Below are positions 41,523 to 51,197 of a stretch of 64,000 bases of DNA, one piece after another (the stretch's first letter is position 1; each line of letters starts with the position of its first letter). Source of the stretch: DASYXT01 sp035934555 (GTDB taxonomy: Bacteria; Verrucomicrobiota; Verrucomicrobiia; Limisphaerales; UBA8199); NCBI GenBank assembly GCA_035934555.1, contig DASYXT010000111.1, forward strand, positions 1 through 64,000. The letters are read 5' to 3'. The position numbers were made by a program, and so were the translations under genes. Under the pieces are notes generated by a model. It searched no databases, was not told the DNA's origin, and saw nothing but the letters and a program-made list of their open reading frames with translations.

Positions 41523-43082
41523 TCACTTCTTCATCAGCCGATATTCCAGGCTGTCGGCCAGCGCCTGCAGGCTGGCCTCAATAATATTGTCATGCACCCC
41601 GACGGTGCCCCATTCCTCGCGGCCATCGGTGGATTCAATCAGAACGCGCGTGCGCGCGCCGGTGCCCGAGGTCGAATCCAGAATGCGCACCTTGTAATCA
41701 TCCAGCCGGACGCGCTTGAGCTGCGGATAAAACTTTATCAGCGCGTTGCGCAGCGCCTGGTCCAGCGCATTAACCGGGCCGTCGCCTTCGGCGATGGTAT
41801 GCTCGGTCACCCCGTCCACCTTCACCTTGACGCTGGCCTGACACACCGAGATGGATTTATCGCGGCGGATCGAAACATGGTAACCCACGATTTGAAACGG
41901 GGGTTGCCGGTGCTTCATGATTTTGCGAATCAGCAGCGCCAGCGAACCTTCCGCCGCTTCGTACTCGAAGCCCTCGCTTTCCAGGCGTTTGACCTCGGCC
42001 GTGATGGCCCGCGTTTCCGGCGCGTCCGGCGCCAGCTTGAACCCCAACTCCGCCGCCTTCATCAAAATGTTCGTGCGCCCGGCCATGTCGCTGACCAGCA
42101 CGCGCCGATGATTGCCGACGGCCGCCGGATCAATGTGCTCGTAACTGCGCGCCACGCGGTCAATCGCATGCACGTGCATCCCGCCCTTGTGCGCAAAAGC
42201 CGTTTGGCCCACCCACGGCTGGCGCGGGTCATGCCGCACATTGGCGATCTCATCAACAAACTCGGAAAGTTCCTTGAGCTTGCGAATTGCGCCAGCCGGC
42301 AGACTTGGCCGGTTCAATTTCAGCGCCAATAAAGGAATCACGCTCGTCAGGTTGCAGTTGCCGGTGCGTTCGCCATAGCCGTTGATTGTCCCCTGCACCT
42401 GGCTCGCGCCTGCTTCGAGCCCAGCCAAAGCATTGGCCACCCCGAGACCGCAATCATTGTGCGTATGGATGCCCAACCGGGCGGTGAGCTTCCCACGAAC
42501 ATTGCCAACAATTCGCGTGATTTCTTCCGGCAGACAGCCGCCGTTGGTATCGCACAGGACAATACACGAAGCGCCGGCGTGCTCGGCCGCCTGCCAGGTG
42601 GCTAACGCATATTCCGGTTCGTCCTTGTAGCCATCAAAAGCGTGTTCGGCATCGTAAATGACTTCCTTGCCCTGGTCACACAGGAACCGGATTGAATCGC
42701 CGATCATCGCGATGTTCTCGGCAGGCTTGGCCCGTAAGACCTCATGCACGTGCAGCAACCAGCTCTTGCCCACCAAAGTGGCCACGGGCGTCCTGGCGGC
42801 CAGCACCTGCCGCATCAGGTCATCCTTTTCGACCGCGACTCCTTTGCGGCGCGTCATGCTGAAGGCGGCAATGCGCGCGTGCTTCCATTTCCGCCGCGCC
42901 GCCTGCTGGAAGAACTCCATGTCCTTGGGATTCGACCCCGGCCACCCGCCTTCGATGTAATGGACTCCGAAGCCATCCAGCTTCTCCGCGATGCGCAACT
43001 TGTCCAACGCAGAAAAGTTGATCCCTTCACCCTGGCTGCCGTCGCGCAAGGTGGTATCGTAGATTTCGACTTTGGGTTGCAT
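41523..43082 (-). CDS. cimA: Citramalate synthase
   Basis: 519 residues. ATG at 43082 gives MQPKVEIYDTTLRDGSQGEG, the start of the DRE-TIM metallolyase fold. LGIHTHNDCGLGVANAL holds the metal-binding histidines, and GTINGYGERTGNCNL is conserved. A C-terminal LeuA-dimer/allosteric domain follows (SVCQASVKVKVDGVTEHT). The length and GINFSALDKLRIAEKLD opening fit CimA rather than 2-isopropylmalate synthase. It makes citramalate from pyruvate and acetyl-CoA for isoleucine synthesis via 2-oxobutyrate, often inhibited by isoleucine. The gene is about 100 bases downstream of the CvpA-family gene on the same strand. Confidence 0.92.
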   Translation of the reverse strand: MQPKVEIYDTTLRDGSQGEGINFSALDKLRIAEKLDGFGVHYIEGGWPGSNPKDMEFFQQAARRKWKHARIAAFSMTRRKGVAVEKDDLMRQVLAARTPVATLVGKSWLLHVHEVLRAKPAENIAMIGDSIRFLCDQGKEVIYDAEHAFDGYKDEPEYALATWQAAEHAGASCIVLCDTNGGCLPEEITRIVGNVRGKLTARLGIHTHNDCGLGVANALAGLEAGASQVQGTINGYGERTGNCNLTSVIPLLALKLNRPSLPAGAIRKLKELSEFVDEIANVRHDPRQPWVGQTAFAHKGGMHVHAIDRVARSYEHIDPAAVGNHRRVLVSDMAGRTNILMKAAELGFKLAPDAPETRAITAEVKRLESEGFEYEAAEGSLALLIRKIMKHRQPPFQIVGYHVSIRRDKSISVCQASVKVKVDGVTEHTIAEGDGPVNALDQALRNALIKFYPQLKRVRLDDYKVRILDSTSGTGARTRVLIESTDGREEWGTVGVHDNIIEASLQALADSLEYRLMKK

Positions 43083-43180
43083 GTTCAGGGGCTCCGGAAG
43101 GCCGGCAGCCGCGGAATGAGAACTTCTACGCCCGCAGGCCAAAATTGCAATCCGCAATTGTTTGGCTGGCAGGGCCGCGC

Positions 43181-44389
43181 CTATTCCATCGGCACGAAAA
43201 CCAGGTCCATGCCCTGGCCTTTAATCGTCAACCGCTCGCCTTCGACCGTTGCGGGGAAGTCCTGGCCGTTGAGGCTTAAGTCATACTTGCCGTCCTGGTC
43301 CTTCCATTGGCCGTCGATAGTTTGGGGATTGGAGATCGCCGCGGGAGTCGGCAATTTAAGCCCGGGAATATCCTTGATCGTAATGACGTTATCGGGACGC
43401 GCCACCAAAGTGGTTTTGCCATAAGCGCCCTGGAGAAACCCGCGCCACTTGACCATTTCGCTGCCGGTCATATTGGGCTTGGCACGACGCACCGCACGAA
43501 TCGCGGCGTTCACATCAAATTTCCAGCGGCCCAGAATGTGGATGGGATCATATTTCGGCGAATGACCGGTCGTGAGATAAACTTTCAGATCGGGCAAGTC
43601 AGGTTCGACGGTTGCCCAAATGCGTTTGAGCAGGTCGGGATTATTGCGAATGGCATTGGCGCTGGGGACGTCGAGCAGCGTCATGAGCGGGGCCTGCTTT
43701 TGCCAGTCATCGGCAAAGTCGCGATCACTGCCCAGGGCTTGGAATTCCGGTGTGGCTGCCAGCGCTAAAAATCCGGGATAACTGGTAATCCGCGCCTCGG
43801 CCAGCGGGTTGCGGTAGAGCATGCCGCCGAAATCGGCCATATCGAAATCAACTTGGGGCAACCGATCGACGGCGCGGCCCACTTTGACCAAGCCCGTGCT
43901 GTAAAGGTCCGCGCCAAATCGGTTGATGTAGCGCATCAGAAAAGGGTCCTGATCGGGTGTCGCGACCTGGTAGAGCGGATAACTCGCCGCATAAAGCATA
44001 AACGCGATTAACACCAGGTAAGCGGCGCCATTCAGCAGGCCCAGGGACAAACCAACGCGATGGTTGAGCCGTTCCCATAAGATGAGGCGTAAATCCCCGC
44101 CATGATACTTATAATACACATCGACTTTCTGATGCAGCGCGGCGGCCCCGGCCTTGACCAGAATCGAAACAACGATGAACGCCAGGATTGGCCCTAAAGC
44201 CCATTGCAGCAACGGGTCTTTGACGCCGAAAATGCCGAACACCCGGCCCAGCCGGTGCCCCAGCGTGACCGCCACCACCGCCCCCAGCAAAATCCCAAAA
44301 AACGACATCCCCACACGGATCGCTCCCTGCCGGTAGCCCAACCCGGCCAACGACGCCAGCAGCAGCACAGCCAAAAGCCAAATCATCAT
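43181..44389 (-). CDS. CvpA-family membrane protein with extra soluble domain
   Basis: 402 residues. The N-terminal 150 residues have four hydrophobic spans in the CvpA (colicin V production) pattern, with GLGYRQGAIRVGMSFFGILLG at the start. The remaining 250 residues are soluble, with a helical part (FGADLYSTGLVKVGRAVDRL, LLKRIWATVE) and a small beta domain at the end (IDGQWKDQDGKYDLSLNG). CvpA alone is usually about 160-190 residues, so the C-terminal part is an addition. It is probably a membrane-scaffold or envelope protein. Function unknown. Confidence 0.75.
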   Translation of the reverse strand: MMIWLLAVLLLASLAGLGYRQGAIRVGMSFFGILLGAVVAVTLGHRLGRVFGIFGVKDPLLQWALGPILAFIVVSILVKAGAAALHQKVDVYYKYHGGDLRLILWERLNHRVGLSLGLLNGAAYLVLIAFMLYAASYPLYQVATPDQDPFLMRYINRFGADLYSTGLVKVGRAVDRLPQVDFDMADFGGMLYRNPLAEARITSYPGFLALAATPEFQALGSDRDFADDWQKQAPLMTLLDVPSANAIRNNPDLLKRIWATVEPDLPDLKVYLTTGHSPKYDPIHILGRWKFDVNAAIRAVRRAKPNMTGSEMVKWRGFLQGAYGKTTLVARPDNVITIKDIPGLKLPTPAAISNPQTIDGQWKDQDGKYDLSLNGQDFPATVEGERLTIKGQGMDLVFVPME

Positions 44390-44480
44390 AGTCGATAGTT
44401 AATAAACTTTCCGCTGGTAACGCACGCAGAAAATGACAAACCGTAACAGCGGGAGCGGAACGAGCCGGGTGAGGCAGCGC

Positions 44481-44507
44481 GCGGACTTTAGTCTGACTTT
44501 AGTCCGC
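44481..44507. repeat. Dispersed intergenic repeat, GCGGACT family, copy 2
   Basis: GCGGACTTTAGTC TGACTTTAGTCCGC with GCGGACT/AGTCCGC arms; compare 9240-9273. It lies in the gap between the CvpA-family gene and the M50 protease gene, before copy 3. Confidence 0.6.
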
Positions 44508-44572
44508 AACAAGCCCGAACGGCCCAAGTGCGCTGCAACATTATCCAGGCCTCCTTGCGTTAAATGCTTGCT

Positions 44573-44600
44573 GCGGACTAAAGTCGGCTAAAGCCGGCGC
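44573..44600. repeat. Dispersed intergenic repeat, GCGGACT family, copy 3
   Basis: GCGGACTAAAGTCGGC then TAAAGCCGGCGC, followed by TCCGCGCC. It is a diverged copy 66 bases after copy 2, just before the end of the M50 gene. Confidence 0.55.
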
Positions 44601-44613
44601 TCCGCGCCGCGCA

Positions 44614-45747
44614 CTACCCTGCTTGCTCGAACTCCAGTTTCCGGCCAAGGAAATTCATGATCTCAGTCAGTGAAACCGTGCCCAAAAAGCGGTCGTGATC
44701 AACCACCATCAGCCGGTTGGTGTTGAGGCGGGTCATCGTCGTAACGGCGGAGGCGGCATCGGTCTCCGGCGGGATGATGCGGCCGCGCGCGCAGCCGGCC
44801 GCCAGATTGCCCAGCGTAATTTGGTCCCACCGCGCCCGCGGGACCTGCCGAACCTGATCGACTGTGACACAGCCGATGAGGTGGCCGTCTGAAACAATCG
44901 GAAAGCTCTTGGCCTGAGATCGATAAACATAGTTGTCCACCAACTCGCGCACGGTGGTTGCCGGTGACACCGTCACCGGGTGCAGGTCCAGGAAGCGGCT
45001 GACCGGCTGGCCCGCGAGCGCATCCTGTAGCAGCACCTGCCGATACGACATGCGCGAAGCGCCGCGAATAAACAGCCCAATGACAATCCACCAGACCGCG
45101 AGGAAGAAGTTGCCGAAAAACAGACTCACAATTCCCCACGCCATGAGCAGTAAGGCAAAGCCGGTGCCCACTGCCGCGGCGATCCGCGTCGACCGCAGCA
45201 AATTCTTGCTCAACGCCCACAGAATCGAGCGCAGCACCCGCCCGCCATCCAAAGGAAACGCCGGGATAATGTTAAACGCGGCCAGGACGACGTTCATCCA
45301 GGACAGATAAAAGAAAATCGCGGTGACCTCGATCGGCCCCGCCACCGCATCATTCAGGTGACGTATCCCCCACGCCACCCCTGCCAAAAAAACGCTGGTC
45401 AACGGACCGGCGATGGCCATGAAGAATTCCGCCGCCGGGCTGGGCGGTTCGCCTCCCATTTCGGCAACTCCGCCAAAAACAAACAGCGTGATGCCGGTCA
45501 TCGGAATGCCAAAACCGCGCGCCACCAGCGAGTGGCCCAACTCGTGCAGCACAATCGACAAAAACAGCCCCGCCGCCCCAACCACCGCCATCCACCAATA
45601 CGTGCCCAACGACAATCCTTCCACATAGGAGGGGAACACCGCTCCGGCCAGGCTCCAGATCACCAGCGCCGCGATGATCAGCCAACTCCAGTCCAGCCGC
45701 ACCTCGAATCCCAGCAACCTGAATAATCGCACACCGCGTCCAAACAT
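44614..45747 (-). CDS. M50-family membrane metalloprotease with CBS domains
   Basis: 377 residues. ATG at 45747 has GGAG four bases upstream; the longer upstream frame runs into the tRNA gene. Zinc site HELGH (His-68, Glu-69, His-72) is in VLHELGHSLVARGFG. The second motif NIIPAFPLDGGRVLRS supplies the aspartate ligand. Six hydrophobic spans are seen. The last 120 or so residues are two CBS repeats (ALAGQPVSRFLDLHPVTVSP, IGCVTVDQVRQVPRARW). This is the Rip/SpoIVFB-type CBS subgroup of site-2 proteases. CBS domains often sense adenine nucleotides. The substrate, probably an anti-sigma factor or signal protein, is unknown. Confidence 0.9.
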   Translation of the reverse strand: MFGRGVRLFRLLGFEVRLDWSWLIIAALVIWSLAGAVFPSYVEGLSLGTYWWMAVVGAAGLFLSIVLHELGHSLVARGFGIPMTGITLFVFGGVAEMGGEPPSPAAEFFMAIAGPLTSVFLAGVAWGIRHLNDAVAGPIEVTAIFFYLSWMNVVLAAFNIIPAFPLDGGRVLRSILWALSKNLLRSTRIAAAVGTGFALLLMAWGIVSLFFGNFFLAVWWIVIGLFIRGASRMSYRQVLLQDALAGQPVSRFLDLHPVTVSPATTVRELVDNYVYRSQAKSFPIVSDGHLIGCVTVDQVRQVPRARWDQITLGNLAAGCARGRIIPPETDAASAVTTMTRLNTNRLMVVDHDRFLGTVSLTEIMNFLGRKLEFEQAG

Positions 45748-45790
45748 AAGTCTCCAGGATGAGTTTACTTCAGTCCTTTGCCTGCCGCAG

Positions 45791-45882
45791 CGGGGCAAAA
45801 CCCGGGTTTCTAGTTCATGGCCAGCAGGGTGTGGATTTCCTCCCAATCCCCAACCAGGTGTCGCGGGCAAAACCCGGCTTTC
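45791..45882. repeat. Pair of 20-bp near-direct repeats
   Basis: CGGGGCAAAACCCGGGTTTC (45791-45810) and GCGGGCAAAACCCGGCTTTC (45863-45882) differ at only a few positions. They lie between the M50 gene start and the tRNA. They could be repeated binding sites or small dispersed repeats. Confidence 0.45.
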
Positions 45883-45902
45883 AACTGACGCCAAAAAACA
45901 AC

Positions 45903-45930
45903 TTGCATCGCTCAACACCTGGGGCATTAT
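45903..45930 (+). promoter_or_regulatory. Possible tRNA-fMet promoter
   Basis: TTGCAT (45903-45908), a 16-base spacer, CATTAT (45925-45930), 17 bases before the tRNA 5' end. The match is moderate. Confidence 0.35.
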
Positions 45931-45947
45931 TAACGCACACTTCGGAA

Positions 45948-46024
<77 letters not shown>

Positions 46025-46063
46025 ATTTTTTCTCTGCCTCTCAGGCGTCCGCTTCATCCTCAG

Positions 46064-46078
46064 CCACATTTCATGCGA
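46064..46078 (+). promoter_or_regulatory. Shared 15-bp word upstream of the GH13 amylase
   Basis: CCACATTTCATGCGA, 115 bases upstream of the start at 46194. The identical word lies at 49077-49091 upstream of the starch-binding protein. Candidate site for the locus regulator; contains CAT-TTC-ATG symmetry. Confidence 0.4.
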
Positions 46079-46193
46079 CCTTCGCTTTAAGCCCGCCATG
46101 CGCTAAGATGCGGGGTGCCCTCGTTGGACAGCTTGTCGGCCGAATCCACGATCGGCTAACCTGACGCGCGCAGTGCAGAGAACAATCCCAGAC

Positions 46194-49022
46194 ATGAGCC
46201 TGCCCGGACTTTCTCGTTGGTGGCAACTCTTGTTTGCCTGTGCGGCAGGGGCGGCGCTGGCCCAGTCGGCCCAGGCCCAGTCGCTGACCGTCAACGGCAT
46301 CAATGCCGATTATGGCTCGACGCATCTGTTCATCAACGAGCTGTCGAATGACGCCGCGCCGCTGGCGATTGTGTTTACCCCTGACGCGACGAACGTCGTC
46401 GAGGCTGACGTTTTTTCCAACCTGAACCGGCGCGATTATGCGAGCCAGGCCGGCAGCAACGGGATCGAGGAAGGCATCGTGCCGCCGGACGGCAACACCA
46501 TCGCCGCGGGCGACACCAGCCACTATTACGCCGCCTATGCCATGTCCCCTACCGCCACTCCCGGTCAATATGCGTTGACCCTTTACGCGCAAAAAACCGG
46601 GGTGTACCGCCTGACCGCCCGTTTCAAGGTGGCCGGCAGCACGAATTGGATTTGGTATAGCACCAACGCGCCTTACACGACGAGCAATCGCCGTGATTTT
46701 GAGCTGGTGGTTTCGCCCCGCAAGGCCACCGAGGCGGTAATCTACGAGCTAGCGGTCAACAACATCAACGCGCAAGGCTCCGCCGGCAACGGTTCCCAGC
46801 GCAGCACTTTCGTCGATCTGTATAATGGGCCAGGGTCGCGTCCGTATGATGCCGTCACCAATCGCTTTAACCTGGCGTATGTGACCAATATGGGTGTGAA
46901 CTGGCTGTGGCTGCAGCCCGTCCACCCCATCGGGGTCGCCGGCAGCATCAACAGCCCCTATTGCGCGAAGAATTTTTTCGCGCTCTCCCCCTGGATGAGC
47001 AAGGCCAACACGCGCGCTGCGGCGATGCAGGAGTTTCAGGGCTTCGTCGCCGCCGCCGATGCGGCCGGGGTCAACGTCATGCTCGACGAGCCCTTCGACC
47101 ACACCGCGCACGATGTCGAGCTGGCCGCCGAAGGAGTTGCCGATTTCGGCGGGCCGGGCAATCCCGGCAACTGGCAGCCAACCGACCTTATCTCGAATCG
47201 TGTCCCGCTTTTCTTTTCCGCCAGCAACGCCTATTGCAGCCGCGCCTCCAGCCCCGGCAACATAGCGGTGGCCCCTGACCGCGGCGATTTTGGGAAATGG
47301 TCTGATGTCAGCGATGTCTTTTTCGGCGTCTATAACGCGCTGGTTTGCCAGAATCCGCAGGACAACAACTATTACAGCAACACCGGCGATTGGTTTGACT
47401 ACACCGGCAGCACAGGCAGTTTTGATGGCACCGCGCAAAACGTCTGGCACTACTATGCCAATTGCCTGCTTTATTGGCTCACCCAGACCGGCTGCACCAA
47501 TGGCACCCCGCCTGCCCAAACCGCCGTCGGCATCGACGGCATTCGCGCCGATTTCGCTGAGGGCCTGCCTCCCCAATGCTGGGAATACATCATTAATAAA
47601 GTCCGCTCGCGCAAGTGGGATTTCGTGTTTCTGGCCGAATCGCTGGGCGGTGGCGCCACCACCTACCGTTCGAGCCGCAACTTCGATATTGTCAATGATA
47701 GCGTTCTCTACAGCTTCCGCACCGCCGCCACCGCCGCCAATTACCAATCCATTTTTAACTCCGAGCGGCTGAGTTACAACCAATGCCTCATGTTGTGGAA
47801 CAACACCTCCCACGACGTCGGCGGATTTTTTAATGATCCCTACCTTGCGCTGCTCCGGTTCATGATCGGCGCCACCATCGACGGCGCCCCGTTTGTGCTC
47901 TACGGACAGGAGATGGGCACCATCAACGGCTTTGGCTTCAGCGTTTACAACACCAGCGGCTCAGAAGCTGTCCCGAGCCTCTTTGTTTTCAATTCCCTCC
48001 ACCCGGCGGAAGTGGCAGGAGTAAGCAATCTGCGCGTCAACCAACTCTATCCCCTGTATGGGGCGGTGGGGCACGCGCGCCTGGCCAGCCCTGCCCTGCG
48101 CTGCCCCAACCGCTTTTTCCTCAGCCCCACCCTGCCCCAACCCAGCATCTATGCTGTGGCCAAGTATGTCGCGCCCAACGGCGCCCCTAATTTTAACGAG
48201 GTTGTATTCGCATTTGTAAATTTGGATCCCACCAACGGCCACGCGGCCACGTTCAACCTCAATATCGCGCAAAATGGCGCCAACCTGTTCGGCATCCAAT
48301 CCAACCGCCTCTACAACGTCCGCAACCTGGCGGCCTACCTTCCTGCCGATCCAAATCGCTCCAGTTACTGGCTTTGGAATGGTGGCAGCGGCGGGGTCGC
48401 CGGCAGCAACCTCCTCGCAACCGGCGCTTCCATTTCCCTCAACCCCGTTCCCGCAACCGCCAACGGCTGGACCAACGCGCCCTTCGAAGCCCAGTACCTG
48501 AAACTCTATGACGTGACGCCCCCATCCGCCCCCGCTGCCCCCACCGCCACCAATGCCTATGTCCTCGGAACATCTGTCACCTTCTCCTGGGCGGCGGTCA
48601 CCGATCCCCTCGGCGGCGTATCCGGCTACTACGTCACCGTCGGCACCGCTCCAGGCGCCGCCGACATTTTCGCCGGGTTCACCACCAATACCTCCGTCAC
48701 GGTCAGTGGCCTTTATGGCGCGCAGTTGTACGCGCAGGTGAGCGTCGTCAGCAATGCCGGCATACGGGGTCCTTTCAGCCCCGCCAGTGCGGCCGTGGCC
48801 TTGGTGGACCCCGCTTGGATTCCCCTGGCCACAATGCAGAATAGCGCCTGGCTCAGTTGGAATAGCGTCCCGGGTAAATCTTACCTGGTTTGGTCCACCA
48901 CCAATTTAACGGTTCCGTTCGCGCCGCTCGGCAACATCCTGACCGCCACAGCCCCAACACTCTCTTTCACCAACAACCCCACCCACGCAGCGCAGTACTT
49001 TAAAATCCAACTTTTCCCTTGA
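46194..49022 (+). CDS. Secreted GH13 alpha-amylase-like enzyme
   Basis: 942 residues from ATG 46194 (a GTG at 46173 is less likely). The signal peptide ends AQSAQAQ. An N-terminal beta domain of about 170 residues precedes the catalytic barrel. Its residues are visible: nucleophile Asp-453 (GIDGIRADFAEG), acid/base Glu-482 (FLAESLG) and Asp-541 (NNTSHD). Region I reads MLDEPFDHTAHD, with FDH in place of the common NH. After the barrel comes an all-beta domain, then a fibronectin-III-like stretch (PPSAPAAPTATNAYV). The last 70 or so residues (LSWNSVPGKSYLVWSTTNL to QYFKIQLFP) form the module shared with other secreted proteins here. It probably cleaves starch or pullulan outside the cell. First gene of the starch locus. 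Confidence 0.88.
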   Translation: MSLPGLSRWWQLLFACAAGAALAQSAQAQSLTVNGINADYGSTHLFINELSNDAAPLAIVFTPDATNVVEADVFSNLNRRDYASQAGSNGIEEGIVPPDGNTIAAGDTSHYYAAYAMSPTATPGQYALTLYAQKTGVYRLTARFKVAGSTNWIWYSTNAPYTTSNRRDFELVVSPRKATEAVIYELAVNNINAQGSAGNGSQRSTFVDLYNGPGSRPYDAVTNRFNLAYVTNMGVNWLWLQPVHPIGVAGSINSPYCAKNFFALSPWMSKANTRAAAMQEFQGFVAAADAAGVNVMLDEPFDHTAHDVELAAEGVADFGGPGNPGNWQPTDLISNRVPLFFSASNAYCSRASSPGNIAVAPDRGDFGKWSDVSDVFFGVYNALVCQNPQDNNYYSNTGDWFDYTGSTGSFDGTAQNVWHYYANCLLYWLTQTGCTNGTPPAQTAVGIDGIRADFAEGLPPQCWEYIINKVRSRKWDFVFLAESLGGGATTYRSSRNFDIVNDSVLYSFRTAATAANYQSIFNSERLSYNQCLMLWNNTSHDVGGFFNDPYLALLRFMIGATIDGAPFVLYGQEMGTINGFGFSVYNTSGSEAVPSLFVFNSLHPAEVAGVSNLRVNQLYPLYGAVGHARLASPALRCPNRFFLSPTLPQPSIYAVAKYVAPNGAPNFNEVVFAFVNLDPTNGHAATFNLNIAQNGANLFGIQSNRLYNVRNLAAYLPADPNRSSYWLWNGGSGGVAGSNLLATGASISLNPVPATANGWTNAPFEAQYLKLYDVTPPSAPAAPTATNAYVLGTSVTFSWAAVTDPLGGVSGYYVTVGTAPGAADIFAGFTTNTSVTVSGLYGAQLYAQVSVVSNAGIRGPFSPASAAVALVDPAWIPLATMQNSAWLSWNSVPGKSYLVWSTTNLTVPFAPLGNILTATAPTLSFTNNPTHAAQYFKIQLFP

Positions 49023-49076
49023 GCAGGACAACGAAAAAGCTCCTGTTCATTTGAAAACGCCGGGGCTCTGGGCGGC

Positions 49077-49091
49077 CCACATTTCATGCGA
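49077..49091 (+). promoter_or_regulatory. Shared 15-bp word upstream of the starch-binding protein
   Basis: CCACATTTCATGCGA, identical to 46064-46078, 149 bases upstream of the start at 49241. Confidence 0.4.
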
Positions 49092-49240
49092 TTCCGGTGA
49101 TCAACCGCTTTTGCTACAAAGAACACCGCGTTTAACGATTTGATGGCGTTGGGTTCCATCAACTCGGCCAGCGTATGAGTCTGGATCACCAAAACAAACC
49201 TCAGAATAGCAACACAACACGCAGAAGGCACCGTAACCGT

Positions 49241-51121
49241 ATGAAAACCAAGTTCATCAAATATGCGCTGTTAACCGCGCTCGGGCTGGGGGCATCCGGC
49301 ATGCTCACCGCCCAGGCAAATACCATGCTCTTTTTCAGTGTGGATATGGCCACCAATCTCGACAACGGCACCTTCAACCCCGCCCCACCCGACGGTACCG
49401 GAACCGATGTCGTTGCCGTGCGCGGCACCTTTAATGCCTGGTCGGTCCTGCCATTGTTTCGCGACGGCACCAGCTCGGTCTTTACCAATTCTTTCAATGA
49501 CACCGCCGACCTCAACGGCCACGTCGTCAGCTACCGCTTCAGAATCAACGGCACCGATGAATCCACCGCGTCCTGGGACAACCGGGCCGCCCAACTGCCC
49601 ACCACCAGCGGCGCCTCTCTCGCTCTCCCAACTCCCTATTACGGCGACGTCGGCCCCGGCCAAATCATCAACGTCACGTTCCAGGTCGATATGTCCGAGG
49701 AAATCCAACTCGGCCACTTCACCCCGGGGGTCGATCAAGTCGATATCCGCGGCAGTTTTAATGGCTGGGCCAATACCGGCGCATACCTCGTGCATGATCC
49801 CTCAGTTCTGGTCACCAACCTCGGCGGCATTGTCACTTCCAATGTCTATACACTGGAAGTGCCCATCACCAGCGGCGCCCAGGTCCCCGGCGTCCCCGCC
49901 ACCAACGCTTTCATGGAATGGAAGGCCGTCGAGGACGTCGGCGGCAATTCCAATTGGGAAAACCCCGGCCCCACCAGCGCCAACGACGCCCAAAACCGGT
50001 TTTGGGTTAATAATACCAACCAGGTCCTGCCGGTGGTCAGCTTCAGCGACCTGCCCTATGCGCCGCTGGCTCAGGTCGGTCTTAACCTCGACATGACGGG
50101 TGTGGTGGCCTACGACACCAACTATGTGCCCAACAGCGTCACGGTCTGGGGCACCTTCAACAACTGGGCCAACGGGGTGATGCTCACCAATAATCCCGCC
50201 GGGCCGAATACGAATCTCTTCAGCACAACCATCATTGTTCCCGAGGGCGTCAGTGTTATCTATCAGTTCCGCTACACCAACTCGTTGCTCAGCGGCTGGG
50301 TTTACGATTACGCCTCCGACGGCGTCTATAATAACAACTTGCGCCGCACCCTCGAAATGCCCATCACCCCCAGAAGCATGACCACTAACCTGCCCACCGT
50401 CTTTTTCCTCGATCTCGCCCCCGGCGATTACCTGCCCCAGGACACCCCGGTGCTCTTCACTGTGGACATGAGCCACGCCATCGGCACGGAGGGTTGGGTG
50501 TTCGATCCCAATACCGACGGCCTTTATATCAACGGCAGCTTTGCCAATGGCGGCTTCTATTATTATCCCCAAACCTGGTACGGCTGGACCAACAACGCAC
50601 CGGCCGGCTATCAAATGGGGCGCGTGGGCACCTCGCTGCTCTATACGAATCTGCTTGTTTTGCCAAGAGGCACGCCCGTTGCTTTTCAATATCAGTATGG
50701 CATGGATCCCTATAGCGTTTACGCCGGCCCACTCCAGGACGAGGCCACCGGCATCAACCATTTCCGCGTCGTGCGTTCTACCGGTCTGACTCCTTACGTG
50801 ATGCCCATTGACGCTTTTACCAACGCACCGCATCAGGAACCGCTCTTCGCTCCTGCCAACATCGATCAAGCCATGGGAACCCTCGCGGGCGGCAACCTGA
50901 CCATCGGCGCGCCCTCCGGGGGCAACATCCCCATTTCCTGGCTCGGCCGGCCCGGCGCTCAATTGCAGGTCAAAACCAGCCTGTCCGATCCGGTTTGGCA
51001 GGCTCTGCCTTCTACCGACGGCCTGCGTTGGACTAACGGCGTAAACACACCTAACGGTCTGCTGAGCGTCACTAACTGGCCGTCCACCGGCAGCACCTAT
51101 TTTCGCCTGGTCCGGCCTTAA
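49241..51121 (+). CDS. Secreted protein with four starch-binding-like repeats
   Basis: 626 residues. ATG at 49241 opens a signal peptide (KYALLTALGLGASGMLTAQA). Four related beta modules follow, each with a F/L-x-x-D-M opening and a W/F-G-x-F-x-x-W core: VRGTFNAW, IRGSFNGW, VWGTFNNW, and INGSFANGGF in the fourth, near 69, 180, 315 and 435. This resembles CBM20/CBM48 or surface glycan-binding folds; the fourth has lost the final tryptophan. No catalytic domain was seen. The end (LGRPGAQLQVKTSLSDPVW to STYFRLVRP) is the shared C-terminal module. Between two GH13 genes, it probably captures starch at the cell surface. Confidence 0.75.
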   Translation: MKTKFIKYALLTALGLGASGMLTAQANTMLFFSVDMATNLDNGTFNPAPPDGTGTDVVAVRGTFNAWSVLPLFRDGTSSVFTNSFNDTADLNGHVVSYRFRINGTDESTASWDNRAAQLPTTSGASLALPTPYYGDVGPGQIINVTFQVDMSEEIQLGHFTPGVDQVDIRGSFNGWANTGAYLVHDPSVLVTNLGGIVTSNVYTLEVPITSGAQVPGVPATNAFMEWKAVEDVGGNSNWENPGPTSANDAQNRFWVNNTNQVLPVVSFSDLPYAPLAQVGLNLDMTGVVAYDTNYVPNSVTVWGTFNNWANGVMLTNNPAGPNTNLFSTTIIVPEGVSVIYQFRYTNSLLSGWVYDYASDGVYNNNLRRTLEMPITPRSMTTNLPTVFFLDLAPGDYLPQDTPVLFTVDMSHAIGTEGWVFDPNTDGLYINGSFANGGFYYYPQTWYGWTNNAPAGYQMGRVGTSLLYTNLLVLPRGTPVAFQYQYGMDPYSVYAGPLQDEATGINHFRVVRSTGLTPYVMPIDAFTNAPHQEPLFAPANIDQAMGTLAGGNLTIGAPSGGNIPISWLGRPGAQLQVKTSLSDPVWQALPSTDGLRWTNGVNTPNGLLSVTNWPSTGSTYFRLVRP

Positions 51122-51149
51122 GCTGGACTAAAGGCCACGGCAACTGAGC

Positions 51150-51176
51150 CCCGCTCCGCCGGGTTGGCGGAGCGGG
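51150..51176. terminator. Strong hairpin between starch-locus genes
   Basis: CCCGCTCCGCC (51150-51160) and GGCGGAGCGGG (51166-51176), perfect 11-bp arms with a 5-base loop. It lies between the binding-protein stop (51121) and the second GH13 start (51198). No T-run. It could stop, weaken or protect the transcript. Confidence 0.45.
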
Positions 51177-51197
51177 CACTCTACACTTACGAGAGGT

